Shown here: positions 49,463-61,032 of the stretch, piece by piece
How the letters are laid out: every line of letters starts with the position of its first letter
Position numbering within the stretch: position 1 is the first letter of the stretch
DNA from: Polyangiaceae bacterium
Lineage (GTDB): Bacteria > Myxococcota_A > Polyangia > Polyangiales > Polyangiaceae
NCBI GenBank assembly: GCA_015075635.1
Contig: JABTUA010000003.1
Coordinates: 248,001-312,000, forward strand
Length of the DNA: 64,000 nucleotides
Reading direction: 5' to 3'
Translations under genes and position numbers: made by a program
The notes under the pieces: model-generated
Database searches by the model: none
Seen by the model: only the letters and a program-made list of their open reading frames with translations
Told to the model about the DNA's origin: nothing

Positions 49463-51094
49463 TCACTCCGCAGGCGCGCGGTGTGCGAGATCGACGCTGA
49501 CCACGCTGGGCGAGTCTGCCGCCTGGCGCACCGTCGGCGCCGTCGGGGCGCGCAGCCTCTCCAGCGGGTGCTCGGCGTAGAAGGCCGCGGCGTCCGCCTC
49601 GGTCCAGGGCTCGAGCCCCGCCCGAGCGAGCGCATCCCGCAGCGCCCGCGCGGACTCCGGCCGATCCTCGGGCTTCTTCGCCAGGCATGCCAGGATCACC
49701 TGCTCCAGCTTCTCCGGCAGCGCCTGCCCGAGCTTGACCGATGGCGGCACCGGTGTCTGGTGCAGGTGCTGGCTGCACACCTCCACCACGCTCTGCCCTT
49801 CGAACGGCGGCACCCCCGTGAGCAGGAAGTAGCCCACCGCGCCGAGCGCGTAGATGTCGGCGCTGCCGCTGACGGTGTCCGGCGACACGATGGCTTCCGG
49901 CGCCATGTAGAGCGGAGTGCCGACGATGGTGTTCACGGTGCTCAGCGTGGAGTCGGTGTTCGTCACGTCCTTGACCAGGCCGAAGTCCACGACCTTGACC
50001 GTGTCCGGCGCGCCGCCGCGTTCGCACAGCACGATGTTGGCGGGCTTCACGTCCCGGTGGACCAGGCCCTCTGCGTGGGCCTCGGCCAAGGCGCCGGCTG
50101 CCTGCGCAAGGACGTGGACGACCCGGCGCGGGTCCTGCGGCCCGGTCTGGTCCACCAGGTCTTGTAGGTCCACGCCGTCGAGGTACTCCATGGCGTAGTA
50201 GAAGACGCCGTCGGGAGTGCGCCCGTAGTCGTAGATGGACACGGTGTTCGGGTGCGTCAGGCTGCTGGTGTGCTGCACCTCGCGCTCGAAGCGCGCGATG
50301 GTCTGCGCACCCACCTTCTCCAGGGGCAGGAGCTTGATGGCGGTCGGCCGGCGGAGCAGCGCGTGGCGAGCGCGGTACACGGTGCCCATGCCGCCCTCGC
50401 CGACCTTCTCGTCGAGCAGGTACTGCCCGAGGCGGCGCGCCTCGGCGGCCTTGCTGCGCAGGCCGTAGATGACCCGGGAGGTGAACGTCGCGACGACGAC
50501 GATCACCAGCGACCAGATGGCCGCGTAGACCGGCGCGGCGAAGTGAGCGACGGTGGACGGCGCGTGCCGGCCCACCACCGTGCCCACCGTCACGGCCGGA
50601 ACGCAGGCGAGGCTCGTCACCGCCAGCGTCTGGAGGGGGCTCGACGGCACCAACACCGCGCGCAGGGTCAGCACGATCATCGTGATCAGCAGCATGACCA
50701 GGTCCACCCGCTCCGGGCGCGCGGTAAACTCGACCAGCGTCATCCCAGCGTAGGCGCTGAGCACCGAGACGGTGAGCGCCACGTCGGCGAACAGCAATCC
50801 TCTGCGACTGGGCCTGCCGAACCGGAGCGCCGCCCAGAACAGGAAGCCCAGGCCGATCGCGCCCAGGTGGATGCGATTGCCCGCGTTCTGGAGCACGCCG
50901 GCCACCGTGTATTCGTCGGCCAGCGCCAGCATCACGGAGTTCGCGAGCAGGAAGAACCCCAGCGCGACCAGCGCACCCACCAGCGCGAACAGCGCCACGC
51001 GCCCTTGCAGGAACGCCTGCTCGTCGGCGTGTGCGTCGGAGTCGGTGCCGAAGCGCAGCGCGCCGAGGAAGGATGGGCGAGGAGTCCTGGTCAC
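49463..51094 (-). CDS. Serine/threonine protein kinase with N-terminal membrane domain
   Basis: A 543-residue kinase whose first 205 residues contain about six membrane helices, followed by a Hanks-type kinase domain (about 220-490): Gly-Glu-Gly-Gly-Met-Gly, Thr-Ala-Ile-Lys near 249, HRDVKPAN near 344, Val-Asp-Phe-Gly near 368 and GTPLYMAPEA. All catalytic residues are present. Membrane-domain-first kinases are unlike the usual C-terminal-anchor type and suggest that the membrane part senses a signal. The operon also contains an Npt-like transporter upstream and a hydrolase downstream, so these may be linked. GTG 51094 is the start used. Confidence 0.9.
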   Translation of the reverse strand: MTRTPRPSFLGALRFGTDSDAHADEQAFLQGRVALFALVGALVALGFFLLANSVMLALADEYTVAGVLQNAGNRIHLGAIGLGFLFWAALRFGRPSRRGLLFADVALTVSVLSAYAGMTLVEFTARPERVDLVMLLITMIVLTLRAVLVPSSPLQTLAVTSLACVPAVTVGTVVGRHAPSTVAHFAAPVYAAIWSLVIVVVATFTSRVIYGLRSKAAEARRLGQYLLDEKVGEGGMGTVYRARHALLRRPTAIKLLPLEKVGAQTIARFEREVQHTSSLTHPNTVSIYDYGRTPDGVFYYAMEYLDGVDLQDLVDQTGPQDPRRVVHVLAQAAGALAEAHAEGLVHRDVKPANIVLCERGGAPDTVKVVDFGLVKDVTNTDSTLSTVNTIVGTPLYMAPEAIVSPDTVSGSADIYALGAVGYFLLTGVPPFEGQSVVEVCSQHLHQTPVPPSVKLGQALPEKLEQVILACLAKKPEDRPESARALRDALARAGLEPWTEADAAAFYAEHPLERLRAPTAPTVRQAADSPSVVSVDLAHRAPAE

Positions 51095-51127
51095 GGCCCT
51101 GCGCAGTATATCGAAGCGTCAGCTCAT

Positions 51128-53356
51128 TCACCCGCCTCGCGTCCGGAGCAGCTCCTCCCTCAGGGTCGAGGCGTCCCGTTTCGGCCGGTCTGCCGGGACC
51201 AGCCTGCCGAGCAGCGGCAGCGCGGTGGCGCGAAGCGCCTCGGGGAGCACGTTCTCGAAGTACTCCAGCGCCGTACCTCGCAGCGCCTCGTCACCGCTGC
51301 CCAAGGCCCGGTAGGCCAGGCCCAAGGGCTCGCGCTCCAGGACCAGCGAGAGCACCACCACCGCGTGCTCGATCGAAGCGAGCGCTGCCTGCCGGGCGGC
51401 TTCGTCGGAGGCCTCGGCTTCCTGGTGGCCCGCGCCGGTCCTGAGCTCGTTCTCCACCGCGGCGAACACGCGCTCGACCGGCGGCGTCAGCCCCAGCGAG
51501 GTCGCCTGGCGTTGGAGCGCGAAGGCCGCCTGCCGGCGCACCTCGAGCTCGGCGGCGAAGAGCGCGCTCGTCAACCCCTCGACGGCCCGCGGATCGGAGA
51601 GCGACTCGAGCACGCGTGGAATGCGCCTCCGCACCACCACGTCCAGCCGCTCGTCGAGGAGCGCGTCCACCAGTTGCCCGGCGATCTGCGCGCCCTGGCG
51701 CCGCAGCGCGCGCAGGGCGTCGCGCGAGAGGTCGTCGCTGCCCAAGAGCGCGATCACCGCCGGCACCAGCTCGGGCTCGAGCTGGTCCGTTCGCTCCAGT
51801 CGGGCGCGCGCGCGGGCGACGGAGCCCGACTCGAGGTCGTCGAGGGCGTCGTCCCGCTCGCTCGGCGCCTCGCTGTCCCGCGAGAGCGCGAAGCGCATCG
51901 AGAGCGGTGCCGAGCCGAAGCCTTCGTCGCGGACGTCCGGGGGAAGGCTCACGAGCGGGTCCTCCGAGAGCCGCTCCGGCGGCGGCTGGTCGGAGTCGCG
52001 GCTCTCGCTCGGCCGCAGGCGCTCGATGCTGGCGAGGAGCTTCTTGCGATCCAGCGCCGCCGTCTCGGCCAGCGTGCGTCGCGTCGTCGCGTCCAGCACG
52101 TCGCGCTCGCTGAGCCGCACGGCCCCGCGCTTGAGGCTCTGGGCGAGGGCCGTCACGTAGCCGCGGCTGAGCCGCATGGCGGTGATCAGGGACAGCACCG
52201 AGAACCCCAGCGCCAAGAGGAGCAGCACCCCTTCGACGTGGGCGACTCGCGGCAGGATCTGGAGCACGAGCCCGCTGCCGAGCGCCGTGCCGATGCGGTC
52301 GAAGCCCACGTCGATCAGCATCTTGGCCGGCCGCTTCTGCGTGCGGGGCACGGGCGTGTAGGCCACCTCGTAGGCGGCGCGGTAAAGCGAGCTCTGCACC
52401 AGCGCGTCGGCCCCGCGGGCGGCCACGGCGCTCCAGGACGCAGGAGACAGGAGCGCCAGGCCCGTGACCCCCAGCACCGTCGCCGGCAAGAGCGACATGG
52501 TGCCGCCCAGGCCCAGGCGTCCGAGCGCGGCTCGCGTCACGAAGGCCTGGATGGCGAACGAGGCCAGTCCGACTCCCATGTGGAAGAGCGCGAAGAACGC
52601 CAGGAGCTCGGGTCCCTTTGGGACGCGCGCGACCACTCTCGCGCTCATCACGTAGTCGAGCAACGCGCTCGTCACCGCCACCAGCACCACCAGGAGCGCG
52701 AGCTGCCTCAGGTATGCGTGCTCCGAGAGCACGTCGAAGCCCGAGCGCTTGGCGGCGCTTCGGTCCGGCGCCGGCTGGCTCTTCGCGCGCCGCGCCAGCA
52801 TCGTCACCGGGATCACCGCGAGTAGGTTCAGCGCGCCGAGCACGATCAGCATCACGGGGACTCCGCTCACGCGGCCGAGCGAGAAGCCCAGGAGCCCGCC
52901 CAGCGCGCCCCCTGCGGTGCCGCCCATCGCCACCCGGCCCACGACGCGCTTGGCGGTGTGCGGGTCGAAGCACTCGTTGACCAGCGCCCAGGTGCCGGCG
53001 GAGAGCGTCGCACCCAGGAAGGCGACCTGAAGGTACAAGGCGATCGCTGCGATGGCCGGCGAGCGTGCGACGAGCAGCCACTCGACGCCACACGCTGCTG
53101 CGTTCACCACCAGCGCCACGGGGAGCACTCGCGCAGGGGCCCAGCGCGCCATGGCGCGCGCGGCCGCTACCGCGGCGATGAGCGACACGATCGCCGCCGC
53201 CGCCATCATCTCCGGGAGTCGCCGGACCTCGTGGTGCGAGAGAAACAGAGCGTCGCGGGCGGCCTTGGACCCGACCAGCTGGGCGACGGTTGCACCCGAC
53301 GCGACGGCGGCCGCGAGGACGGCTCGGCCGACTTCCGCGCGACGGCCCTGGCCCAT
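51128..53356 (-). CDS. Npt1/MFS-type transporter with C-terminal HEAT-like repeats
   Basis: A 742-residue protein. Residues 1-410 form about twelve membrane helices with the pattern of ATP/ADP-translocase-like (Npt1/Npt2) and MFS carriers (for example FLGATLSAGTWALVNECFDP near residue 115 and KMLIDVGFDRIGTALGSGLV near 345). Residues 430-740 are soluble and composed of HEAT-like helical repeats with Arg-Arg-Gln-Ala-Ala-Phe-Ala-Leu type motifs. Whether it carries nucleotides or another solute is not known. ATG 53356 is the start. It is the first gene of the operon with the kinase and hydrolase genes. Confidence 0.8.
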   Translation of the reverse strand: MGQGRRAEVGRAVLAAAVASGATVAQLVGSKAARDALFLSHHEVRRLPEMMAAAAIVSLIAAVAAARAMARWAPARVLPVALVVNAAACGVEWLLVARSPAIAAIALYLQVAFLGATLSAGTWALVNECFDPHTAKRVVGRVAMGGTAGGALGGLLGFSLGRVSGVPVMLIVLGALNLLAVIPVTMLARRAKSQPAPDRSAAKRSGFDVLSEHAYLRQLALLVVLVAVTSALLDYVMSARVVARVPKGPELLAFFALFHMGVGLASFAIQAFVTRAALGRLGLGGTMSLLPATVLGVTGLALLSPASWSAVAARGADALVQSSLYRAAYEVAYTPVPRTQKRPAKMLIDVGFDRIGTALGSGLVLQILPRVAHVEGVLLLLALGFSVLSLITAMRLSRGYVTALAQSLKRGAVRLSERDVLDATTRRTLAETAALDRKKLLASIERLRPSESRDSDQPPPERLSEDPLVSLPPDVRDEGFGSAPLSMRFALSRDSEAPSERDDALDDLESGSVARARARLERTDQLEPELVPAVIALLGSDDLSRDALRALRRQGAQIAGQLVDALLDERLDVVVRRRIPRVLESLSDPRAVEGLTSALFAAELEVRRQAAFALQRQATSLGLTPPVERVFAAVENELRTGAGHQEAEASDEAARQAALASIEHAVVVLSLVLEREPLGLAYRALGSGDEALRGTALEYFENVLPEALRATALPLLGRLVPADRPKRDASTLREELLRTRGG

Positions 53357-53457
53357 GGTTCGCGCCGAGGATACACGCCGGGTCGTCCCTGTCCCAACCG
53401 CGCCGTCTGCGCTGTCCCTGGGGCGGGCGCCGGGCCGGCGCTAGGCTCTCGTCCGAG

Positions 53458-54903
53458 ATGGCGAGAGCCCCGTTCGTTCGAGTCAATTTTCAGCCGTCCG
53501 GTCCGCGCCGCCGGGTCAACGCCGAGGACATCGTGCGCACCCTCGCCGAGGAGGTCGGCGCCGGCCGGCTGCCGCGAGGCTCGCGCCTTCCGCCGGTGCG
53601 CGCGCTCGAGCACGAGCTCGGGATCTCCAAGAACACGGTTCAGGCGGCCTACGACGAGCTGTGCTCTCGCGGGCTGCTCCTGACCAAGGAGCGCGATGGC
53701 GTGTTCGTCGCCGAAGCGCCGAGCGCTGCCTGGGCTGCCACGCCGCTCGGCGCGCCCGCGCCGCGCTTCGGCGAGCCGGCCCTGGACCGCCAGCGTCTGC
53801 CGGAGCCCGACGTGCTGCCGCTCAGCATGGTGTTCATCGACCCGGAGCTCCTGCCGCGCGAGCGCCTGGCGGAGTGTTTCAAGAGCGTCTTGCACATCCC
53901 CGGGCTGCACGCCCTGTACGACGCGCAGGGATACGCGCCCCTGCGCGAGGTCATCGCCAAGCGGCTCCGCGGCCGCGGCATGGAGGTGAGCGCCGGCGAC
54001 ATCGTGATCACGACGGGCTCCCAGCAAGCCTTGGACGCCGTGTGCCGCGCGCTCACGCGCCGCAAGATCGCCACCGAGAACCCGGTTTACCAGCAGGCCA
54101 AAGCGCTGTTCGAGACTCTGGGCGCCGAGCTGGTGGGGCTCCGGCTCGATCCCTTCGGCGCGGTCCCGTTCGACGAGTGGCGAGCGGTCCTCGAAGCAAC
54201 TCGTCCCGAGCTGTTCTACACCGTTACCAGCTTCCACAACCCCACCGGCCGCTCGTACTCGACCCACGAGCTCGTGCGTTTGCTCGAGCTCGCGAACGAG
54301 CTGGGCTTCGCGTTGGTCGAAGACGACTGGGGCTCTGACATGCTGTCGCACGAGGAGTACCGGCCGACGCTGCGCGCCTTGGGGGGCGAAAACGTCACCT
54401 ACGTCAACTCGTTCACGAAGAAGCTCCTGCCGTCGCTGCGGCTGGGCTTCGTCGCAGGCAACGCGGAGACGGTTCCGGCCCTGGTGGCGGCCAAACGCGT
54501 CGCGACGCTGGGAAACCCCACGCTGATCGAGGCGGCGCTGTGCGAGCTGCTCGAGCGCGGCTACTACGACACGCACCTCGCCGGCATGCAGGTCGAGCTC
54601 GACCGGCGCTACGCCAGCTGCCTCGAGGCGCTCGACGCGCTGATGCCCCCGGGGGTGCGCTGGACCTCGCCCGGCGGAGGGCCGACGCTCTGGCTCGAGG
54701 TGCCGCGAAGGGTCGATCTCGATCGCTTGTCGGAGCGAATGCTCGAACGCAAGGTGCGCATCACGCTCTTGCCTCGGGCCTTCCACGGCGCGCCTCACTT
54801 GCACGGTTTCCCGATCGGCTTCGCGTTCCTGCCCACGCCCAAGTTGACCCGTGGCCTCGAGATCCTGGGTGAGGAGCTGTCGCGGCTCTTGGAGGCGGCG
54901 TGA
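53458..54903 (+). CDS. MocR-type (GntR/aminotransferase) regulator, probably PdxR-like
   Basis: A 481-residue regulator: a GntR winged helix at residues about 10-80 (GSRLPPVRALEHELGISKNT) fused to a fold-type-I aminotransferase-like domain (about 110-475). The PLP lysine is in Ser-Phe-Thr-Lys-Lys-Leu-Leu near 322, with Asn in SFHNPTGRSY near 258 and Asp in Val-Glu-Asp-Asp-Trp-Gly near 287. MocR proteins sense PLP and control vitamin B6 genes; overlap with pdxH (GTGA) supports this. It is divergent from the Npt-like gene, with 101 bases between the starts. Confidence 0.9.
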   Translation: MARAPFVRVNFQPSGPRRRVNAEDIVRTLAEEVGAGRLPRGSRLPPVRALEHELGISKNTVQAAYDELCSRGLLLTKERDGVFVAEAPSAAWAATPLGAPAPRFGEPALDRQRLPEPDVLPLSMVFIDPELLPRERLAECFKSVLHIPGLHALYDAQGYAPLREVIAKRLRGRGMEVSAGDIVITTGSQQALDAVCRALTRRKIATENPVYQQAKALFETLGAELVGLRLDPFGAVPFDEWRAVLEATRPELFYTVTSFHNPTGRSYSTHELVRLLELANELGFALVEDDWGSDMLSHEEYRPTLRALGGENVTYVNSFTKKLLPSLRLGFVAGNAETVPALVAAKRVATLGNPTLIEAALCELLERGYYDTHLAGMQVELDRRYASCLEALDALMPPGVRWTSPGGGPTLWLEVPRRVDLDRLSERMLERKVRITLLPRAFHGAPHLHGFPIGFAFLPTPKLTRGLEILGEELSRLLEAA

Positions 54904-55487
54904 ACGTCGGAGCGGAGTCGGATCCCCTCGTCGTGTTCGAGGCCTGGTACGCGGAGAACGCCCGCACCGTGCCGAAGCACCCGGACGCGATGACGCTCGC
55001 CAGCGTCGGCCCGCACGGACGGCCGTCGCTGCGCACGGTGCTGCTCAAGGGCGTGGTCGCGGGGCGCTTCCGCTTCTTCACCAACTACGAGAGCCGCAAG
55101 GCGCGCGAGCTCGAGCAGAACCCGCACGCGGCGCTCCTCTTCCACTGGCCGGCGCTCGAGCGCCAGGTGCGGGTCGAGGGCAGGGTGGAGCGGGTGCCCT
55201 CCGCCGACTCCGACGAGTACTTCGCGACGCGCCCTCGCGAGAGCCAGCTCTCGGCGCTGATCTCGCCGCAGAGCCGGCCGATCTCTCGGGACGAGCTCGT
55301 GCGGCTGCGCCAGCGGGCAGAGGCCGACCTCGCCGGGGCGCCCGTGCCTCGCCCTCCGCACTGGGGAGGCTACGCGCTCGATCCCGAGTCGATCGAGCTC
55401 TGGGTGGGGGACCCGACTCGCCTCCACTTCCGCCACCTCTTCGTCCGAGAGGCGACCGGGTGGCGGTACCAAGTGCTCGCGCCGTAG
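54900..55487 (+). CDS. pdxH: Pyridoxamine 5'-phosphate oxidase
   Basis: A 195-residue FMN enzyme that makes pyridoxal 5'-phosphate. Motifs: Gly-Arg-Pro-Ser-Leu-Arg-Thr-Val-Leu-Leu-Lys-Gly near 40 (FMN and PLP contacts), FFTNYESRKARELEQNPHAA near 60, Glu-Arg-Gln-Val-Arg-Val-Glu-Gly near 90 and Pro-Pro-His-Trp-Gly-Gly-Tyr near 155. The C-terminal signature is slightly altered: Ile-Glu-Leu-Trp-Val-Gly-Asp-Pro-Thr-Arg-Leu-His. It is a little shorter than E. coli PdxH because the N-terminus is short. GTG 54900 overlaps the stop of the MocR gene. Confidence 0.94.
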   Translation: MNVGAESDPLVVFEAWYAENARTVPKHPDAMTLASVGPHGRPSLRTVLLKGVVAGRFRFFTNYESRKARELEQNPHAALLFHWPALERQVRVEGRVERVPSADSDEYFATRPRESQLSALISPQSRPISRDELVRLRQRAEADLAGAPVPRPPHWGGYALDPESIELWVGDPTRLHFRHLFVREATGWRYQVLAP

Positions 55488-55539
55488 ACTGAGGGCGCCC
55501 GGGGGAAGGTGTCCCCGGGCATCGCGTAGGAAGCTCGCC

Positions 55540-57447
55540 ATGACGAGATCCGCCTGGCTCGCCGCGTTCATCCTGGCCTCGGGCTGCGCGGGCGCACCCC
55601 CGCCGGCGAGCCAGGGGCCCAAGCTGACCGTGGTCGAGGCTCCGAAGCCCGCGGCCGAGAAGGCGCCGCCGCCGGAGCCCCGGCCGCTGCCGGTGGTGGC
55701 GATGGCGCTCACCATGTACGCCCACTACGCCGATGCTCACGTCGGCAGCGTGCGCGCGCGACCCCTCGACGAAAAATCGATCGCGAACGAGCTCGCCCCG
55801 CCGTGGAAGGGGCGCTTCGAAGCGGCGCTCGCGGCGACCGCGCAGCTCGAGAAGGCGGCTGGTCCGATGCGCGAGGCCCACTACGCGACGCTCGGCTGCA
55901 TGGAACAGTGCGACGCCGCGGCCGCCAAGTACGACAAGCTGCGCGCGGCCTTCGACAAGCGAGCGGACCTCATCCGCCGCGCTCACGAGAAGACCGTGAC
56001 CGCCTTCGAGAAGCAGCTCGAGAAGGCGCCGAGCGTAGCGCTCGCGCTCGCCGTCGCGCGACTGCAGATCGAAGACAGCCGGCAGTCCGACATCGCCAGC
56101 ATGAACCAGCCGGCCGACTACGGCTTCGACTACGGGGAATTCTCCCCGGGCTGGGAAGCGGGCGGCTCGAGCCTCGCCATCCCCGCTCTCGAGCGCGCCA
56201 AGGAGCTGTCCGACGCGAGCACGGAGCTGGGGCGGGTCGCGCGCTACGCGCTCCTGGTGCAGCGCTGGGCGGCCGCCGACGCCGATGGGGCGCTGGGGGA
56301 GCTGACGCCGCTGCTCGCGAGCGCCCCGGCGGACCAACGCTACGAGCTTCACGCCCGGCACGGACTCTTGCTCGGCAAACGCGGTGAGCACCGACAGGCG
56401 GCCGAAGCGTTCGCGCGTGCGCTGGCCGAGCCCGAGCTGAAGGACGAGCCGGTGAAGCGCTCGGACCTCCGGTCGGCTCGGGTCGTGGCCGAGTACCGCG
56501 CGGGCCGCTTCCGCGAGGCGCTCTCGCTGGCGCTGGCGGAGCTGGATCGGACTGCTACGCAGCACCCGGTCTTCACCACGCGGAGGTCGCCGGAGCTCAG
56601 GCTGGCCAGCGACGCCGTCGAGCGACTCGGCGTGGACGTGGAGTCGGTGCAAGCCAAACCCGAGACTCAGGCGCGGGTGCAGAGCGAGCTCGCGCTCCGG
56701 GCGCTGCACCGACACGATCCGAAACGTGCGGCGGAGCTCGCTCTGCGGGCCATCGCGCTCGCGCCGAAGCATGCGAAGGACGGCTACTCGGTGCTGATCG
56801 CGCTGGCAAAGCAGAAGGGAGACACGGAGCGCGTCCGCGAGCTCGAAGAGCAGGAGCGGAGAGCTGCGCCCAGCTCCGGCATGATCGGCCTCCTGTCGGC
56901 CCTCGGCACGCGCGACCTCTCGCCCGAGCACGACGAGCGCAACGCGCTGAAGGACGACGCCAAGGCGGACGGCAAGCGCAACGTAGCGTCCTTGTTCCGG
57001 CTGTGCCTCGAGGCGAGCTTCTGGCGCTTGCCCGAGCGCGGCGGCAAGCAGGCCGTGGAGCTGGAGGCGACGCTCAAGGACGACGGCTCGGTCACTCTGG
57101 AGGTGAGCGGTGACGCCCCCGGCGACGTGGCCGAGTGCCTGCGCAGCATGGGCCCCAAGATCCTCGCGCGCGCTCCTTCGAGCATCAAAGCGCGCGTGGA
57201 GCTCGGCACTGCGCGCCAAACCTGGGGTGGAATGGACGGCGTGCTCGGTGGGCTCGCTGGCAGCAGCATCGGAGAGGCGTTCGGCGCCGGTGGGCTCGGA
57301 CTTCGGGGCACCGGCGGCGGCGGCGGTACCGGCGAGGGCACCATCGGCATCGGGTCCTTCGGCCTCCGCGGGCAAGGCGCGGGCGCTGGCGCTGGCTACG
57401 GCCGGGGGGCGAAGCCGCCCAAGGCCAAGGCTCCGAAGAAAAAGTGA
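55540..57447 (+). CDS. TPR-like lipoprotein with AgmX-type glycine-rich tail
   Basis: A 635-residue lipoprotein (Ala-Ser-Gly-Cys lipobox near residue 16). After a Pro-rich linker, residues about 60-460 are alpha-helical and include repeats resembling TPRs (for example Arg-Gln-Ala-Ala-Glu-Ala-Phe-Ala-Arg-Ala-Leu and KRAAELALRAIALAPKHA). A small beta domain follows (about 500-565, with Asp-Gly-Ser-Val-Thr-Leu-Glu-Val), and a Gly-rich tail reads GLGLRGTGGGGGTGEGTIGI, as in AgmX/PglI gliding proteins and related TonB-like C-termini. Envelope location is likely; the role is unknown. Confidence 0.75.
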   Translation: MTRSAWLAAFILASGCAGAPPPASQGPKLTVVEAPKPAAEKAPPPEPRPLPVVAMALTMYAHYADAHVGSVRARPLDEKSIANELAPPWKGRFEAALAATAQLEKAAGPMREAHYATLGCMEQCDAAAAKYDKLRAAFDKRADLIRRAHEKTVTAFEKQLEKAPSVALALAVARLQIEDSRQSDIASMNQPADYGFDYGEFSPGWEAGGSSLAIPALERAKELSDASTELGRVARYALLVQRWAAADADGALGELTPLLASAPADQRYELHARHGLLLGKRGEHRQAAEAFARALAEPELKDEPVKRSDLRSARVVAEYRAGRFREALSLALAELDRTATQHPVFTTRRSPELRLASDAVERLGVDVESVQAKPETQARVQSELALRALHRHDPKRAAELALRAIALAPKHAKDGYSVLIALAKQKGDTERVRELEEQERRAAPSSGMIGLLSALGTRDLSPEHDERNALKDDAKADGKRNVASLFRLCLEASFWRLPERGGKQAVELEATLKDDGSVTLEVSGDAPGDVAECLRSMGPKILARAPSSIKARVELGTARQTWGGMDGVLGGLAGSSIGEAFGAGGLGLRGTGGGGGTGEGTIGIGSFGLRGQGAGAGAGYGRGAKPPKAKAPKKK

Positions 57448-57561
57448 ATGGTTTCGGAGTATTCACTGGGTCTGGTCCGGCCTCGCGAGCCGATCCACCC
57501 GGGTCGAGCGTCTGGGCTTGTGTGGGCCGGTCTGCGGCTCACCACAGGAGGATCCCTCAAG

Positions 57562-57783
57562 ATGAATCTGCGTACCGCAACCGCTCTCGTTTCGCTCGTT
57601 TGCATCAGCGCCCTCGGCATCGCCTGCGGCGGAAGCCCGGCCCCCGAGGCGAAGGCTCCGGAAGCCCCCGCGACCCCCGAGGCGACGCCCCCGGAGACCC
57701 CCGAGACCCCCGAGGCTCCGGCCGCTGGCGGCGAGGAGAAGAAGGAAGAGGGCGGCGAGAAGAAGGAAGAAGAGAAGAAGTGA
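57562..57783 (+). CDS. Small Glu/Pro-rich lipoprotein
   Basis: A 73-residue lipoprotein with Gly-Ile-Ala-Cys-Gly lipobox near residue 22 and a mature part made only of Pro/Glu/Ala and then Lys/Glu runs. It has a strong AGGAGG site and ends 44 bases before a strong hairpin terminator, so it is probably highly expressed. Such short charged lipoproteins may act as spacers in the envelope. It lies 114 bases after the AgmX-tailed lipoprotein gene. Confidence 0.82.
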   Translation: MNLRTATALVSLVCISALGIACGGSPAPEAKAPEAPATPEATPPETPETPEAPAAGGEEKKEEGGEKKEEEKK

Positions 57784-57826
57784 GCCGCAGATTCGGGCCC
57801 GCCTGCGGAGCTCGAACGCGATTCCC

Positions 57827-57860
57827 GAAGGGCGGCCAATCGGCCGCCCTTCTTCTATTT
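57827..57860 (+). terminator. Rho-independent terminator
   Basis: GAAGGGCGGCC and GGCCGCCCTTC form a perfect 11-base stem with an AATC loop, followed by the T-rich TTCTATTT. It follows the small lipoprotein gene and precedes the TetR gene. Confidence 0.92.
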
Positions 57861-57915
57861 CGAGGGCCGAGTTAGGCTCTGAAGGACCGAGACTTTCGTT
57901 CACGGTTCTTCCCCA

Positions 57916-58533
57916 ATGGCCCGCAAGCCAGCCAAGCCGGCAGAGCGTGGCGGCGACGCCGCGCGCCGCGCCGAGATCCTCGACGCCGCCGAGAAGCTCT
58001 TCCGCCACTACGGCCCGCAGAAGACCACCATCGGTGACATCGCGCGCGAGGCCGGCATCGGCGTCGGCAGCGTGTACCTGGAGTTCTGCTCGAAGGAGGA
58101 CATCGTCGCGGAGCTGTCGGCGCGCCGGCACGATCGGGTGCTCGGCGCGATGCGGGTCGCGGTGGAGGGCAAGCGCGGCGCGCTGCGGCTGAGCGCCGCG
58201 CTCGAAGCGCGCGTCTCCGCGCTGTTCGAGCTGAAGTCCGAGGGCGCTCACTCCTGCGATCTGGTGCTCTGCTCCGTCACGAAGCGCTCTTACGCGCGCT
58301 TCCGCGACGAGGAACGTGCGCTGGTCGCGCGCGAGCTGGCCGAGCTCGGGGCTGCTGATCCGGAGCGGGCCTCGCTCTTGGTGGAGCGAGCCTTCGCGAC
58401 GCTCAGCCCGCCGTGGTTGTTCGAGCTCGAGCGCGGCGAGGCCCTGGGGCTGTGTCGCGATCTCGCCCAGCTCTTGCTGCACGGCCTGCTCGACCGTCCG
58501 GGAGCCAAGCCGATGCGCCGGCGTTCGGGCTGA
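57916..58533 (+). CDS. TetR/AcrR family transcriptional regulator
   Basis: A 205-residue regulator with a TetR helix-turn-helix at residues about 18-65 (AEILDAAEKLFRHYGPQKTT, then Ile-Gly-Val-Gly-Ser-Val-Tyr) and a helical ligand domain containing three cysteines. It is separated by the terminator from the upstream lipoprotein and lies 101 bases upstream of the lon gene. The palindrome at the lon promoter is a natural candidate target. Confidence 0.9.
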   Translation: MARKPAKPAERGGDAARRAEILDAAEKLFRHYGPQKTTIGDIAREAGIGVGSVYLEFCSKEDIVAELSARRHDRVLGAMRVAVEGKRGALRLSAALEARVSALFELKSEGAHSCDLVLCSVTKRSYARFRDEERALVARELAELGAADPERASLLVERAFATLSPPWLFELERGEALGLCRDLAQLLLHGLLDRPGAKPMRRRSG

Positions 58534-58582
58534 GCGCTTGCCCGCCTGGGGCCGCGACCCCAAATGAATCGCGCCGAGCGCC

Positions 58583-58630
58583 TTGACGAATCTGTGAACG
58601 AATTTACTTTCCGTTCATCGTTCACGGAGG
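58583..58630 (+). promoter_or_regulatory. lon promoter region with inverted and direct repeats
   Basis: TTGACG (58583-58588) with a TACTTT-like -10 about 16-17 bases downstream is a plausible promoter. GTGAACGA (58594-58601) and TCGTTCAC (58618-58625) are perfect 8-base arms, with an additional CGTTCA direct copy starting at 58612. These surround the -10 element, as an operator would. GGAGG at 58626-58630 is the ribosome-binding site for the TTG start at 58635. Confidence 0.65.
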
Positions 58631-58634
58631 TCCC

Positions 58635-61022
<2,388 letters not shown>

Positions 61023-61032
61023 GCTTCGGGCC

